Assembly (NCBI GenBank): GCA_018417955.1
Contig: JACTVC010000046.1
Coordinates: 62,001 to 126,000 of the forward strand
Direction of reading: 5' to 3'
Source of the DNA: Laccaria trichodermophora
Taxonomy: Eukaryota; Basidiomycota; Agaricomycetes; Agaricales; Hydnangiaceae
DNA: 64,000 nucleotides
The position numbers and the translations under genes are program-made. The notes under the pieces are model-generated. The model worked only from the letters and a program-made list of their open reading frames with translations, had not been told where the DNA came from and searched no databases. Positions 33,565 through 46,234 of the stretch are shown here, one piece after another (within the stretch, counting starts at the first letter, position 1; each line of letters begins with the position of its first letter).

Positions 33565-36475
33565 TCAAAAATTGGTTCTTCGTTTGCTTAAAACTCTGTT
33601 CGGAGGCCTTTCGGTCCTGGTGCGGAAGGTCGGCTTTTCTTCGTTTGTCGAGGGAATAAGATCTGGTGAAAACGAGATGGCGGTGGAAGGCGTCCTCTTT
33701 AATGGGTGCACTACCACACTCGGCCGTTTCTTGAGTTTACGACTAGGAGGGTCATGTAGTAACCCAGAGGTATTTTCTAATATTGGCGGCATGGGCCCCA
33801 CAGGTGATGGAGACCGTGAAGGAATCGGCTGAGAATGAAGGTAAGTTTGCAACGAAGATGGGTATTGATACGGCGGCGTTGGCGGTAAATTTGGCGGTTG
33901 AAGGGGGGTAGGCATAACGAGCTTCTTTGGAAGAAAACGTGGGAGCTGTTTTGCCCCGCTGCGAGGATACAAATAAGCGGGAGTAACTTCTTGCGAGAAA
34001 TTTTGCTGATTTGTGATTGTTTGAGAATAACTCGACGGATCTTGGGCGCTCCCATCCCTAGCTTGAAGGTTGGTATATTGCCCATCATCATGAAAGTTCA
34101 CGCTCGCCCCATGAGTGTTCCTGTTGTGTTTATAGGAAATTGGATTGCCGGAGAGGTTGTTCCCAGAAAGATTAGCCTGAGGTTCACGATAAACTTCTGT
34201 ATGTGCAGAGAGGTGGTGATGTAAAAAATTCATTTGCTGATGTGTCCCTTGCGGCGTAGTGTCGATATGTTGAGTTGTGCCCGTTTGCAAGGTATGGTCT
34301 ACACCACTAGGAGGGAGTCGAGGTTGTCCCTCAGTGGAGCCTTGATCCGACCATGATGTGCGCTTTTGAGTAAAGGGATAACGGTGTTGCAGATGATTTT
34401 CGTCGTGGTTCTTGCTCTTGGGCGCGTTCCAGGCCAGGCCAGTTGCAGCACGTCGATTGTCTTGGCCGTCCTCAGCGTTGATCCGATCGATATGTTGTTC
34501 ATCTCCTTCAGTAGGTTCGCAATCTTGCAACGGTCGATCGGGGACGTCATATCGCCGCAAGTCTACTTCATAACCGGTTTGATCGCCATGCTGGTTTCCA
34601 AGAGTGGACCGAGAAGGATGAATCTCGTTCCATTTATATTGATGTTGGACGACGTCGTCAAAAGGATAGTGGTGACCTTGAGCGTCAACTACTCTCCCAG
34701 TTTGCTTGAAATAGTTGGGTTCCTTGTTGGCAGCACGGTTCGTTTGTTGCAGCGCTGCTTTTCCTACGTTCTTGGGCTGAGGCGGATAGGGAGGAGGGTC
34801 CTTGTCATTGCTAATCTCGCTTTGGGCAAAGAACGCTTGTCTGTTCTCTTCCGCCCTCCCACCCTTGAATTGGAATAGGTCGGTTGGAGAAGAAAAAGTT
34901 GGATCGGTAGGTTCGTGGGTAGTTGCTGCATTTTGTGTGACCTGGAAGTCAATAGGGGAAGGAGGGAACTTGGGCAGGCATCCTTCCTGACGCTGTGCTG
35001 AAGCTCCGTCGACTTCCCGAGCAACAGTAACATGTGGCAAATGAACCTGCTTGCCATCGTCACCGACGGAACGCTTCTGTGACGTCAATATATCTGTATT
35101 CATAACAACTTGCTCGGCTGTGCAATGAGGCGTTAAGGAGCCGCCTTTCTCCGACGCTTGCTGCAAATATGACAATGGTTCCAGGGTAAGGCCATACGGA
35201 TCAACCTCCGATTCATGTTGTGCTCGCTTGTAAGTATAGTCATTTAGCCTTGGAGGCGATGCAGAAAGTTGCATCATGGCCATACCGATCTGGATTGCTG
35301 GTCCATCAAATGGACTATCTACGGCACGACGCGGTGGATGATTGCGGTAACGGGGAGTTGCATGACCACTAGCGGACAGCTGAGCTCGGTGTCGAGGTGG
35401 AATAACGGACTCTTGGGGGACGCTCCGAGAAGCTTCCAACTGTCCTGTTGATGAGAGGGAAGCCTCACCGCTCCGCAGTCGAGGAGGCTTGGCTTGCTGC
35501 CGCCTAAAGTTCCGAGGAAGAATTTGACCGGGTGACAAGTTCAAAGGAACACCAACAGGTGCCTGGGGGGGCGTATATACCTATATGATATGGTAAACAA
35601 TGCCATGGTGATACCTAATAAATAATCCTTACATCTCCGACTGTTTGAAGAGCGCGGTCATTGTTCAAAAAGCCTAGAGGCATTTGCACGCCAGATTGAA
35701 CGGCCGAATGCACCGCTTCGTATGGACCTCCGTGATGTAGTGCAATGCCAAGTGGGTTGCTGTCGTCAAGTTCATCAATTCTATCTAGGTCCTGCAACCT
35801 CCAATTAGGCGCAGGCCCTCCTTGATTTGTTCCACCCTGAGGGCTAGGTATTGTCGCTAGCCGGGAACGAGCCGGTTGCCGATCGCTTGTCAGTGCTGTT
35901 AGCATTGCAGGCTTCGTAACCTTCGCTGGGTTTGCTTCATAGGGGGGAGGAGGGACATCAGGATGACTCTGCGATGGCTTTGTAACATTGGATAAGGAGC
36001 CCATATTAAGCTGAGCCTCTTTTAGCCAGCTTAGGAGACTACCGCGTTTTCTAGTGGGATCCTTTGAGTTCACAAAGGCTCTTGACAGTATGGACTTGTG
36101 GGTGGGCGCAGCCGGTGTGGAAGAAAGAACGATGGAGTTGGAGGTGGAGGAAGGGGGTGGGTATGATGTGGACTGCGGCTCGTCGACGATGTCTGGAGAT
36201 GTTGGCGAATTGGGTGGCTGTAAGAGCTGGAAGGAATCGACTTCGGTCTCAGCAGTGGCGTCATGGATATCAGAGGAGCGCCGTCGACGCTGACCCCTCA
36301 AAGTTGGATGGCCTGGCGCAGGAGGTGATTCCCAGTTGTATTCCGTAGCGAAGTAAGGATGAGAGCGAGGATCAGGTGAGAATGCGGGGTCATCATAGAA
36401 TGCTGTGGAGAATGTCACGATCGGTTTCTTGCTCGGCGCTGCCGCTACAACGGGCTTCGACAATCTAAACTTCAT
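33565..36475 (-). CDS. Disordered basidiomycete protein with PPPPY motif (unknown function)
   Basis: I do not recognise this gene. Two long exons are joined across a 56-57-nt intron (about 35575-35632), giving ...QTVGDV-YTPPQAPVGVPLN. The protein is about 950 residues, starting MKFRLSKPVVAAAPSKK at a good ATG (36473-36475). The first third has AFYDDPAFSPDPRSHPYFA, RKRGSLLSWLKEAQLNMGSL and a VPPPPYEANPAK segment that could recruit a WW-domain protein. Then comes a conserved-looking patch DLDRIDELDDSNPLGIALHH with GGPYEAVHSAVQ just before the splice. The rest is Gln, Pro, His and Ser-rich and low complexity, ending in a basic tail with SRKLKKRPSVVVHPLKRTPS. Long open frames on both exons support a real gene; function is unknown. 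Confidence 0.75.
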
Positions 36476-36703
36476 CGGTTCACCGACTTCCTAAGACGAG
36501 AGTTGAGAATGAGGCTCAGGGGGGATACCTGGCAGAACTTCCGGAGATTGGCGACCTCATGCAGCTCCAAATTCTTATTTTTATTTAATCCAACTACACG
36601 TCTACGTGCTTTATAAAGTAGCTAAAAGGTCCACCCCACCGCCTTTATCAATCCATCTTGGAAGATTGCAATGGCTTTCTACCTGTTAGACCAATCGATG
36701 ACC

Positions 36704-38633
36704 TCAAATCACACGCCGAGCGGGAAGACTACTGCCGCCATTGCGAAGACCGGTTGTAGGCAAATTTGATGTTCCACTCCGCGAGACAGGTTTTGGAAGA
36801 TTCGAAATTGTCCCAACAGAACTCCCATACTTCGCAGGACGCTTGAGGCCACCGACAGCCAGTGGTTTCGTGAGAATGTTCGAAACAGGTGCAGGCCGCT
36901 GAAGACGAAAAGGACCCTCCTTTGATTGGATGGAGTTTGCCACAATCCTGCTTCTTGGCTGCAAAGTAGGCCCGTCTGAGATCAGCACCCTACGTGCCCC
37001 ACTCCCAATAGGCGCACTGGCGGCTGGAACGGAAGGAGCTGAGGGAGCAGTGTTATTTCTACTGGCGGGAGCTCGAAGAGTCGTGTTTCTAGGCACTAAA
37101 CCAGAAGATCTGGGCGACACCCCTCTCGACACAGGCAAACGGCCGGTCATCGATACAGAGGGTATCGTTCGAGCTGAGACAAGTTCAACGCCTGCACAAG
37201 CAAAAGTAGGCCCCTCAGAGGAGCTAGTGCTACTCGTTGAATTCGACTTCGAATGACCTGACACCTTGGCTCGTTTCACGATCTTGAGAGCAGGGACAGC
37301 GGGCGGAGGGACCCGTGGAAGATCGCATTTCGAGCTCGGAGTGGATAACAAGGGGGGCTCTGAGGGCTTCGTGGGAACGACTATAGGCGAAGGCTTCTCC
37401 AGGTCCTGTTGGCCTGATAAATTTGCTGTAAGTAAGGCCTTTGCTAAGATAACTCAGCTCCGAGATACACCCACACAGAAGTCACTCACATAAACTAGCA
37501 CGTTTGACTCCCAGTGAATCGAAACACCTCCGTTCTTGTGACGTTGGCTTACAAGTGATTAGATCCTCATCAGATGTCTTTATCCTCGGTGGCGCTCCGT
37601 CTGTCTCCTCGTTCTTCATGGATTTCAAGACCGACTCCATCTTCCCTTGCTCGGCACTCATGTCAAAGCTGTCTTCTCCCTCAATAGCATCGAAGAACGA
37701 GTCCATGCCATTTTTTGAGCCAAGGAAAGAGATTTTGTCGTTGAGTAAATCAAAAGTGGCATCTGCAGATTCCAGTTGTAACTGGAAAGAGGATTGCAGG
37801 TCCACAGAGCAGCGGTTTGAGTTGGCGGAGGGTGGCGGATTGGGCCTCAATCTCGACCGATCCAAGGAGGGGACGGGGATATCTTGTATGGAGTTTGAGG
37901 GAGGTGAAACGACAACAGGAAGTGAAGTGTCTGTAAGAAGAGTTCCAGTGGGTGTCGCAAGGTTCAAAGTGCAGACGGAACTGCTGAGTGACTCCGAAGA
38001 GGAATCTGGTAGGTCGTCATGAGTAATATAAATAGGAGGAATCGACGACCCCGATGTGCTGGCAATGGGCGTTGCTGGCTTTGCGACAGACTTTGAAGAT
38101 GACTCATGAGAAGTGATTGGTTGCACTTGGGATAGGTTTGACAAATGAGGCACGACTGGACGTCGATAGACTTTGGAACGAGCGAGGGGAGTTGCATCGC
38201 GTTCTAAAGGAAGGTCGGCCAATGGAGTGCGAGGGGCTGAAGGGGAAGGGCTACTGGTTGCTGAAGGCGTGGGTCTAGAGTGCCACTTTGGGGTGGCCGC
38301 TTCAGTCATATGGCGGAAAGTTAATGTGTCATTTTCGTCATCGTCAGAGTCGTGGATCAGGTGAGCCTCGGGGCCATCTTCCTCGATGAGAGAGGCGTTG
38401 ATAGAAGATTCATCTAGGGTAGCATTTCCTACATCAATGAGACGATTTTTGAGCTGAGGAGGCTGGGGATGTGATGAATTGTAAGTGCGATTAAAGAACG
38501 CGGTGAGGGTGTTGACGTTCTCCTTGTCTGAATCTGGAGACGAGATGTTGCGGGGAGGGGTGGTTGGGTCGCTAACGGCCAATAGAGGGTCGAAAAGAAC
38601 AAGAACACTGTGTCGGGGGCGTGCGGCGTTCAT
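36704..38633 (-). CDS. Ser/Pro-rich protein with KEN box, divergent from SLD2 (unknown function)
   Basis: I do not recognise the family. The protein is about 600 residues from two exons, with the splice giving VKRASLSNLSGQQDLEKPS. The start is the ATG at 38631-38633 (MNAARPRHSVLVLFDPLLAV). Near residue 30 it has S-D-K-E-N-V, a KEN box of the kind read by APC/C-Cdh1, followed by LTAFFNRTYNSSHPQPPQLK. The middle is acidic and Ser/Thr-Pro rich. Another possible ordered patch is LLNDKISFLGSKNGMDSFFD with AIEGEDSFDM. The C-terminal 200 residues are strongly basic and Ser/Pro-rich, with repeated SNLP and SSLP short motifs, a composition common in microtubule-associated tails. The shared 149-bp promoter with SLD2 suggests cell-cycle co-expression, which is inference. 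Confidence 0.7.
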
Positions 38634-38782
38634 GACGATGACAGCGAGCAAATTGGCACAACAATTCAAGTCAAGTCCACATCAAATCCAAGTTCAACTT
38701 GCTTTGTTTGGCATTATGTACGCGTCTTGTTCGGTTACAAGCCACCAAGAGCACTTGCAGAGAACACCTTGCCTGGCACACC

Positions 38783-40467
38783 ATGCCTGCAGCTCCAAAC
38801 ATCTCCGAACTACGAGCGGATATAAAGAACTGGGAACGTGCCTTCAAGGCGGAAAATGCACGCGATCCAACAATTGACGACATTAAACTCCAGCCTCACA
38901 TTGGTCAGTGCTGTCATCGTCCGTTTGCCTTTGAATCCATTATGAATTCATCCCAGCCGACAAGTACAAGCTGTATAAGAAACTCTCTAAGCTTGCAGTT
39001 ACCCCGTCTACGCCTCCGAGGCTTCTGTCCCCTGACCATCCGTTGACCCTGCCAGCCACTCGTCCAATCGTGCAGACTGCTCCCCTCTCTACATTCAACC
39101 CCTTTTCTCCTCATAAAGAAAAGGCAAAAGCTACCGCAGAGCAAGAATTATCGCCAAACCCATTTAAAAGTCTAGGTAAATCTCGCTTGCACGACAGCTC
39201 AAGTCCATCTCTGGAGCTGTTTCCTCCCCGCTTTGCTTCTGACCCCACCACCTCCATATCCCCGCCATATCCTTCAACAGCTATGTCGCGTGCAAGAAAA
39301 CGGCTTCGTGGAGAACCCGTCTCCCCGTCCCCAAGTAAGGAAAAACGGCGACGCGTAATTTCCCAAATTTCACTCCCCTTTCCGCGCTTCCAGTCTAGGA
39401 CAAACAGTTACAATTTCGGTTGCGAAGGTGAAGAAGAAGTCTTGAACGATTCATCCTTTGTAGACAACTCCCCTTTGAAGCCACATGCAAAGGGAAAACA
39501 TTTCGCACCCTTATTCAACGCGAGAAATGCCCCCATAGACGACCTATCAAAGATAAAGGCATTTACTAATGATTCAAGGGGCGGTCTCGATATATTCCAC
39601 AATACCGTCCCAGAATCACGGATGACTACATCTGGTCCATTGGATCTGACGGCGTCTGGAGAATTGACGAACGGGAACCCTTCGGCTGGTTCACAGAGAC
39701 CGAGGAGCAGCTCAGTGAAAACTTTGATCCCCTTGCATACTCAAAAATCGCATTCGCACGATGCCGACACAACAGCGACTAGAGATATTCGCTCATCACG
39801 CAAGCGCTCCATTTCTGACGCCGAGAAAAATCCATTCATTGTCCAAGAGACTCGTCCTCAATCAAAGCCGCGCCTTCTACCTCCGTCTCCTCCCGCAGCT
39901 TCTGGTTCCTCGGCTGCCAGTAAGAAGACGCAAGGGAAGGCTAATGATACCAGAAAGAAAGCGAAACTGGCAAACAACACCGAAATCGATGGAGAAAGCG
40001 AAAGCGAAGTAGACCTGCTAGTCCACAAGGGTGGACTGAAACTGATTGATCGGTCACACACGCGAGCTGCGCGCACAAGCAGACAAGGATATGATGACGA
40101 ACACATCGGAGTTGATTCGGACCCCATTTTAGTCTATGCCCGTTTGACAGGTCCTCATGGTCAGAGCATCCCTACAACTAGTCATCCGCAGGACGGCAAA
40201 TTCGAGGTTGACCTTCCTGATAAACTTCGGCGCGTGTTGTCCTTAGGGTATGTTGATGCAAAGTGGAGAGATTGTCAAGAGGCGCAAGTCGCTAAGAGCG
40301 TGTTGTACGGACGAAAACTCGCGCACTACAACCCAGACAAAGGTGGAGAGATTTGGGACATTGGAGAAAATGACCTGATGGATGGGGACGAGAGTACAAG
40401 AACAAATGTGGAAGTTGAAGATGACTGGGAAGGCGAACCAGTGCCTTGGGAAGTAGGAGAGCTTTAG
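38783..40467 (+). CDS. SLD2: DNA replication regulator SLD2
   Basis: Initiation factor that, once phosphorylated by CDK, helps load the CMG helicase at origins through Dpb11 (TopBP1). The N-terminus MPAAPNISELRADIKNWERA with FKAENARDPTIDDIK and IADKYKLYKKLSKLAV is the conserved Sld2 helical domain, spliced over one intron at about 38904-38958. The body carries many S/T-P sites, including STPPRLLSPDHP, PLSTFNPFSPHKEKAK and NPFKSLGKSRLHD. The C-terminal third has a basic ARKRLRGEPVSPSPSKEKRR-type stretch, LKKLD-like KLIDRSHTRAARTSRQGYDD, and ends DDWEGEPVPWEVGEL. Length near 540 residues fits fungal Sld2. Family confidence is good; RecQ4-type helicase is absent, as in yeasts. Confidence 0.88.
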
Positions 40468-40954
40468 CGAAAAACAATGTTCCTGCCGCTTGGTTGCTGC
40501 CTCCTTGCTAAACACGAAACGTGTTTCGCCACGTGAGAGTGTCACTGTCACGCAAGCACCCTTTCATTTTGCAAGACGAACGCCGTAATCTTTTCTTGAG
40601 AAAGAATCAGCTAGGCAAGTTCACGACTCTTTATCGCCACTGACATTCAGTGGGGCTTCAGCACAGGTACCTTGCTGTGGACTCATGCCCATGGCGTGAG
40701 CATGTATATGACACCGATCACACATCAGGAATCCTGCATGACGGTGCAAGTTACACAGACAGCGTGCCACACACGCAGTCCTCATTAAGTGTCCATTAAA
40801 GGACCAGCTTTTCTTCTGCCTTCCAACTCATTAGCAGACTACACACCTCACATCTTTTTCTACCGTACAAATCTTTCGACCAGTCTCCGCTCTCCGTCTC
40901 GTGTCAGCACAAGCTTTCAAAGCGAAAACAAAAGGAGGCTATCGTCCATACGCA
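40468..40954. other. 487-bp spacer holding a small Cys/His-rich minus-strand ORF
   Basis: Lies between the SLD2 stop and the F-box ATG on the same strand. Besides the presumed SLD2 3' end and F-box promoter, it contains the antisense 54-codon ORF at 40621-40785, described separately. Confidence 0.5.
40621..40785 (-). CDS. Candidate 54-residue Cys/His-rich peptide
   Basis: ATG at 40783-40785 to TGA at 40621-40623. The peptide has CLCNLHRHAGFLMCDRC followed by HIHAHAMGMSPQ, so five cysteines and five histidines lie within about 26 residues, arranged C-x3-C-x-C-x2-H-x-H-x5-C-x2-C-H-x-H-x-H. That is far more than expected by chance and could bind a metal. Upstream the frame stays open for about 15 more codons before a stop. 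No signal peptide or recognisable domain is seen, and there is no evidence of transcription. It could also be an exon of an unseen minus-strand gene or an accidental ORF. Confidence 0.35.
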   Translation of the reverse strand: MRTACVARCLCNLHRHAGFLMCDRCHIHAHAMGMSPQQGTCAEAPLNVSGDKES

Positions 40955-43274
40955 ATGTACGAAAAGAAAATGTTCCCCGTCATCCTTCGTGACCCCGTTG
41001 CTACCAAGAAGTTGCTCGAAGCAATTCACGATGCGCCAAATGGCAGGCGCTCTCTGTCCCGACTGGCTCGGACGTGCCGAGCACTTTCTGAGCCCGCCTT
41101 GAAGATATTGTGGAGGGAGTTGGATTCCATTGTTCCGATTCTTGGACTATTTCCAGGCCACGTTCTCAAGAAGGCTCGCAGACCTGGTTTGGGTTTGGTA
41201 TGATACTCGTAATTTCAGTCTTATTTTTTATTCACACAACCACGGCTAGGTCAAGACCCCCCAAGGCGACGATTGGAAGAACGTTCTCAGATACGGTGAA
41301 CTCGTCCAGCGTCTTACATATGACGAAAACTCCAACGCCGTCGCTACCTCAGTTTTTCCTATTCTCGACGAATCTCGTCCTCGCACATACATACTTCCTT
41401 CCCTGCGAGAGTTGACGTGGAAAGCCGAGACAGCCGCGGGTTTAGATCGCTGTGCTCTCTTTCTTAACCCAGAACTCCGGGTTGTTCACTTGGAAATTGG
41501 AACCAATCTGAAGCTCGCCCAGATCAGTGCCTTTCTCGCTGACATGTCGAGTCGAAGCAAATTATTAGGTTTCTCCTTCATTTCCCCGACTAGCTTGCCA
41601 GATGCCTTCACCGAGCTCCTTCTTCGCCAAGATGCCCTGGAGAAGGTGCTCCTCGTCGCTCCCGGGGCTCTGTCCCCTGGCGTTGGTCGTTGGACTGCCG
41701 CATTACCTCAGCTTAAACACTTGCAGTTAGACTTGACCGGTAGATCGCCAATAGCTGTGGAAGGGTTTTTCGACGAACTTCGTCCACGCTCCGGAGATTC
41801 TACGCCAAGCTCCATCGGTTCCACAGATAGCGGTGTCTTCTCCGGTGAGGAACTTGATTTCACCGAAATTCGCAAGTCTGCATTACGACTTACCGGGGAT
41901 TTAATGTCGAAAGGTTCCTTTGCGCAGATGAGAAAGCTGAATTTGACAGGCGAAGTGGCTAATATCGCCGTTTTTTTGAGACACCTCGATAGCCCTTTGA
42001 CTCAGTTAGATCTTGTCATTGAAGACCCCCCTGACAAGGCTGATTGGCAGGACCTGTGCGGGTTGCTGTGCGATCGTTTTGGAGATACCTTGCAGTCATT
42101 GCGTATAACCGCAACTGGATCTTCGAAATTCATGGATCTAGTTCGTTCGACTTCAAGGGCAGATGCACCATCTGGCCATCTCTCACTGGAGTACCTCTCA
42201 GAGTTGCCGAAGCTCACGCGATTCGACATTGACCTCCCCGAATCGGTCCTTTTCACCCCTTTCGACATCGAATGCCTGGCGCATGCATGCCCAAATCTCG
42301 AAACGCTTCGCCTCTGCCCATTAGCTCGTTTCCCGTCTTTGAACGGGCCCCCAACATTGACGCTCGAGTCCCTCTCATTCCTGACAAGCCAGTGCAGGCG
42401 ATTGCACACCCTTGGCGTTGTTATCAACGCAACTCATGGCAATTCCGAACTACTTAGGACACAGGCCGCGTCATCCCCATCGCTCCTTCGGCTTCATGTC
42501 GGCCATTCCTGGATCAGTGATCCCCTGCAAGTCTCGATTTTGCTTAGCCACCTCGCACCTCGCTTAGACTCAATCAGATGGTTTCAGGAAAAAAACCGTC
42601 CTGGCTTCGTCGAAGCCAATGCGAAGAATTGGCAGACGGTTTCTGACACACTTCCGCACCTTCAGCTGGTGCGTTTCACAGAGCGCTCGTTTTTGCGGGT
42701 CATCGAGCCTGTGAGGTCTGTCATGTTGGAAAAGGGAATTGATGCCACCGTCGAAACGATGAGCCGTGGAATTTCTGCTCAGGTGCGAACGGTAAATGCT
42801 GCTATCCAGTGGTCGCCTCGCGTTACGGACCAGGCCGTAGAGGCCATCGCAAAGTCATCTTCGGTTGCCATCAACGCGACGCCAGCGATCCAAGAAGCCA
42901 GTGTTGATGCACGGCCATTGACTGCCTCGGTGTATGTCGACGCTACAACTTCGACCTCATCAAAAGGCGTGGATACCTTCGAGGTTATATCGCCCACATA
43001 TGGAAGCCAAAAGTGGTTGATGGGCCAATTTTCCTCAGCCTTCTACGTCATTCCTTCGATATTCAGCTTCCTTTCCTTTGTTTATAAGCTTTTTATCCGC
43101 AACCCTCTCTCGCTTTCAACTCGCATTCTGCATCTTGCCACGGTTGATCGTATCTCAGCCTTCAGAGGACAATCGACAACCGCTTCATCCAAAAAAGTAA
43201 CTGCATCTGACACCACCTCTTCGCCCGTGAGCAGGGCACAGGACATTCCTTTGAGCACGCTTCAAGTCCGTTAA
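40955..43274 (+). CDS. F-box-like protein with leucine-rich region and C-terminal membrane segment
   Basis: Agaricomycete F-box family. It starts MYEKKMFPVILRDPVATKKL; the longer frame begins only at GTG. The F-box-like helixes read LARTCRALSEPALKILWREL then DSIVPILGLFPGHVL. After one intron, a run of irregular leucine-rich repeats follows: LRELTWKAETAAGLDRCALF, LKHLQLDLTGRSPIAVEGFF, LAHACPNLETLRLCPLARFP, LESLSFLTSQCRRLHTLGVV. These would recruit substrates to an SCF ubiquitin ligase. About residue 680-700 lies SAFYVIPSIFSFLSFVYKLF, hydrophobic enough to be a membrane anchor, which is uncommon in this family. The tail is Ser/Thr-rich. Such genes are highly multiplied in mushrooms, so a specific role cannot be given. 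Confidence 0.85.
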
Positions 43275-43556
43275 TCATCCTGCTACTTTACAACTCTCCA
43301 TACTTACGTATATCTACCCTGGCTGGACCATCATTAGGAAAACACATATGCCCAACTTTATGACACGTATGACTATGCAGATGAAATACATGCGACGCCT
43401 TTTCCTCTCTCCCCAAAGATTTCAATAAAACCGTTAGAAGTCAGTGTGGCCTTGTGGTCCAAAAAAGGGGTGGAACAAACAGACAGCAACAATAACGCGA
43501 CGCGTCACTCCAAATGGCTTGAACAGAGGAACAAAACACCTTCCTGGATATCCATC

Positions 43557-45335
43557 ATGGCCGACAACAAGAAACAAGAAAAAGATTACACAAAGGAGGT
43601 GGATTCTCTACTTCCAGAAGTTGAATCAATAGCAAAGGTATGTCGCCTAACCCAATTCCACAAGTTCAACTATTCATACTCCAAAAGTCGGGTAAACTGC
43701 AAGACGCTTTGGATAAACTCTTCGCGCTTGAGAAGCACACAAGAAACGTACGTGACCAAACTCGCGGGATATTCGTTTTCTTATCCCTTTCTTCAGGCAG
43801 CCGATCTTACATCCACACTACGCTTGGTGAAAGCTGCCGTCCAACATTGCTACGATGCACGAGACTATACTCTTTTGAACTCCACCATCAGCCTTTTGAG
43901 TAAAAAACACGGTCAATTGAAAGCTGCTGTGCAAGCCATTGTTGAGCAGGTGTTGAGCTGGTTAGACAAAGTTAGAGAACAAGACGGGAACGAGAGGTGG
44001 CTAGAGTTGGTTGAAACGTTGCGAGGGGTGACAGAGGGCAAGGTCTGTCCTTGGTATATCATTCTGTTTTTTTATTCACTCAAGGTCAACCTTAAAGATC
44101 TTTTTGGAAACGCCGAGAGCACGCGTCACACTTCTTCTCGCACATTATCATGAGGGACTCTCCCAATCAGCTACCTCCCCGGATCCCAAAGAGTCACTAC
44201 AGACTGCCTCAGATCTCCTTTCAGATTTACAAGTTGAGACCTACTCTTCTATGGAACGAAGAGAGAAGACAGAGTTTATACTGGAACAAATGCGCCTTTT
44301 GATAGCCGTCGCGCGCCAGAAAGACGATGAATTGGAGAAGAAGGATGGAAAGGATTCACTTGGTGGAGGGGAGGCTGAGTGGATTAAAGTTCGTGTTGGT
44401 GGTCGAAAGGTCAACGAAGAATTCTTGAAGGATAAGGACAACGAAGTTTGTGATGAGTTCGATTGGGCGCATGTTGAGTTGACCATGAAAGACAGGACCT
44501 CAAACTCAAATACTACGACATGATGATCCAACACGCGCTCCATGGTGATTCTTATTTGGATGTTGCGAAATATTATTATAAAGTCTGGGAGACGCCTTCC
44601 ATCAAGGAAGATGTCAACGACAAGGGAAGGGCTGTATGTGCGCTCCTTCAACGTTGATGATGTTCAATCTTACCAAGAAGTTTACAGGCCCTTGAACACA
44701 TTGCGTATTATGTGGTACTTGCCCCGCATAACAACGAACAGTCGGATATGCTTCATCACCTCTTTGTGGATCCCGCCCTCGCAAAACTTGAGCTCCATTA
44801 GTGCGTAATTCACACTTGTAGTTAAGGACACCTGCTGAACTGACATCAGCAACCTCGTCAAATGTTTCACCACGCGCGAGCTTATGCGGTGGCCTGGCAT
44901 CGAATCGCTCTATGGTAAATTCCTTCGAAAAACGCCGGTCTTCTCGTCGGAGAAGCGCTGGGAAGACCTACACACTCGTGTTATCGAACACGTAAGCCTT
45001 GTGTATTCTCTTTGTAACAGAATTAACCGTCCTGTTTCTAGAACATCCGTGTGGTAGCCCAGTACTATACACGAATCACCCTAACACGTCTCACTTCGTT
45101 GCTTGACCTCACACCCAAACAAACTGAAGAAGTTCTCGCGCGGCTTGTCGTGTCTGCTACGATATGGGCAAGAATAGATCGGCCCACTGGAATCGTAAAC
45201 TTCAAGAATAAGCGGAGCGCAGAGGACGTTATGAACGATTGGAGTTCGGACATGCAAAAGTTGCTAGGGTTGGTAGAGAAAACGTGGATGGGAGTGAACG
45301 CCGCACAGGCAGCACAATCACGCGTGAAGGCTTGA
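43557..45335 (+). CDS. RPN5: 26S proteasome regulatory subunit RPN5 (PSMD12)
   Basis: PCI-domain subunit of the proteasome lid; it scaffolds Rpn11 and related subunits. It starts [20 protein letters not shown] at a good ATG (an upstream frame extension has only GTG). Helical repeats include [60 protein letters not shown] and [20 protein letters not shown]. The central part has [20 protein letters not shown] and [20 protein letters not shown], then [20 protein letters not shown]. The C-terminal winged-helix PCI reads [20 protein letters not shown] with [14 protein letters not shown] and [11 protein letters not shown]. About eight introns. Its stop is 26 bp from the mS23 stop. Confidence 0.96.
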
Positions 45336-45361
45336 CATGCTCCTATTTTGTTTTGTATATA

Positions 45362-46234
45362 CTAGTTCTGCTGCGGCTTGACCACCTGCAAAAAATCGGC
45401 CCCCATTGAGGAAGGAGGAGGCAACGGCTCGGCCAGTAGAGGCGAATAGTTTGGTTTGACACCCTCCCTCCATAGTCTCACATACTCTTGTCCTTTCGTC
45501 CATTGGTCGACTCCATTATGCTTCTGGACAATAACCTTCCACCGTTTTCGAGCAGTCAAAGCGTTCTGGTCCATCTCTTTCGTCCGTTCCCATGTTCCCA
45601 GAGCTCTCTTCTCTTTCTCGAAACCATGCTCAATTTCAGTTGGCAAGAAAACGGCTCCAAGTTCTTCGGCTTCCATGACAGCGAATGTGGTAGCAACGTG
45701 ATGTTCGGAACGCAAAGATCTAAATTGCGCTACGGCTCTGGCGTATGCCTCACTGAGAGGTATATCATGGTGGTTATACAGGTTGAGGGCGAATTGAACA
45801 GCACTGAGTAAGAAGTTATAAGACTTTGCCAGTAATAAAGCTGATAGGACTTACTCCTCTGGTTTAGGATTTCTCCCTCTCTGCCTGAGACGCGACCAGG
45901 CCTTGCCTTTTACCTCATGAAGTGGGGCAATTTGCTCACCCTCTATCAAAGTTGTGGGACGGAAGGCCTCAAACGGGTGGTCGCGAAAGAACTGGCGACG
46001 AATTTCATCTTCAATATAATAGATGGGCAACGGACGAGGAGCACGGAGGTCGATGTTCTGTGGGCTGCCAGGCTTCTGGTCGTATGTTGTGCGTGGAGGA
46101 GGAGCTTTGGGAGGAAGGGGAAGAGGAGGATTATCGAGGACGGCTCTGAACCATACTGGTTCTTGTGTTAGATATTTAGCACGCAATAACCTGGACGCCT
46201 GCTGGTGCACTTGCGACGCAATTCGACGAACCAT
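45362..46234 (-). CDS. Mitochondrial ribosomal small subunit protein mS23 (Rsm25)
   Basis: Component of the mitochondrial small ribosomal subunit. It starts MVRRIASQVHQQASRLLRAK at the ATG 46232-46234; the longer open frame to 46312 begins only at TTG. The Arg-rich leader may direct import. Conserved blocks are EPVWFRAVLDNPPLPLPPKA, LPIYYIEDEIRRQFFRDHPF and EAFRPTTLIEG. After an intron come FALNLYNHHDIPLSEAYARA and VAQFRSLRSEHHVATTFAVM, and the end has GVKPNYSPLLAEPLP. This matches the fungal S25/mS23 family in order and size (about 270 residues). Confidence 0.9.
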
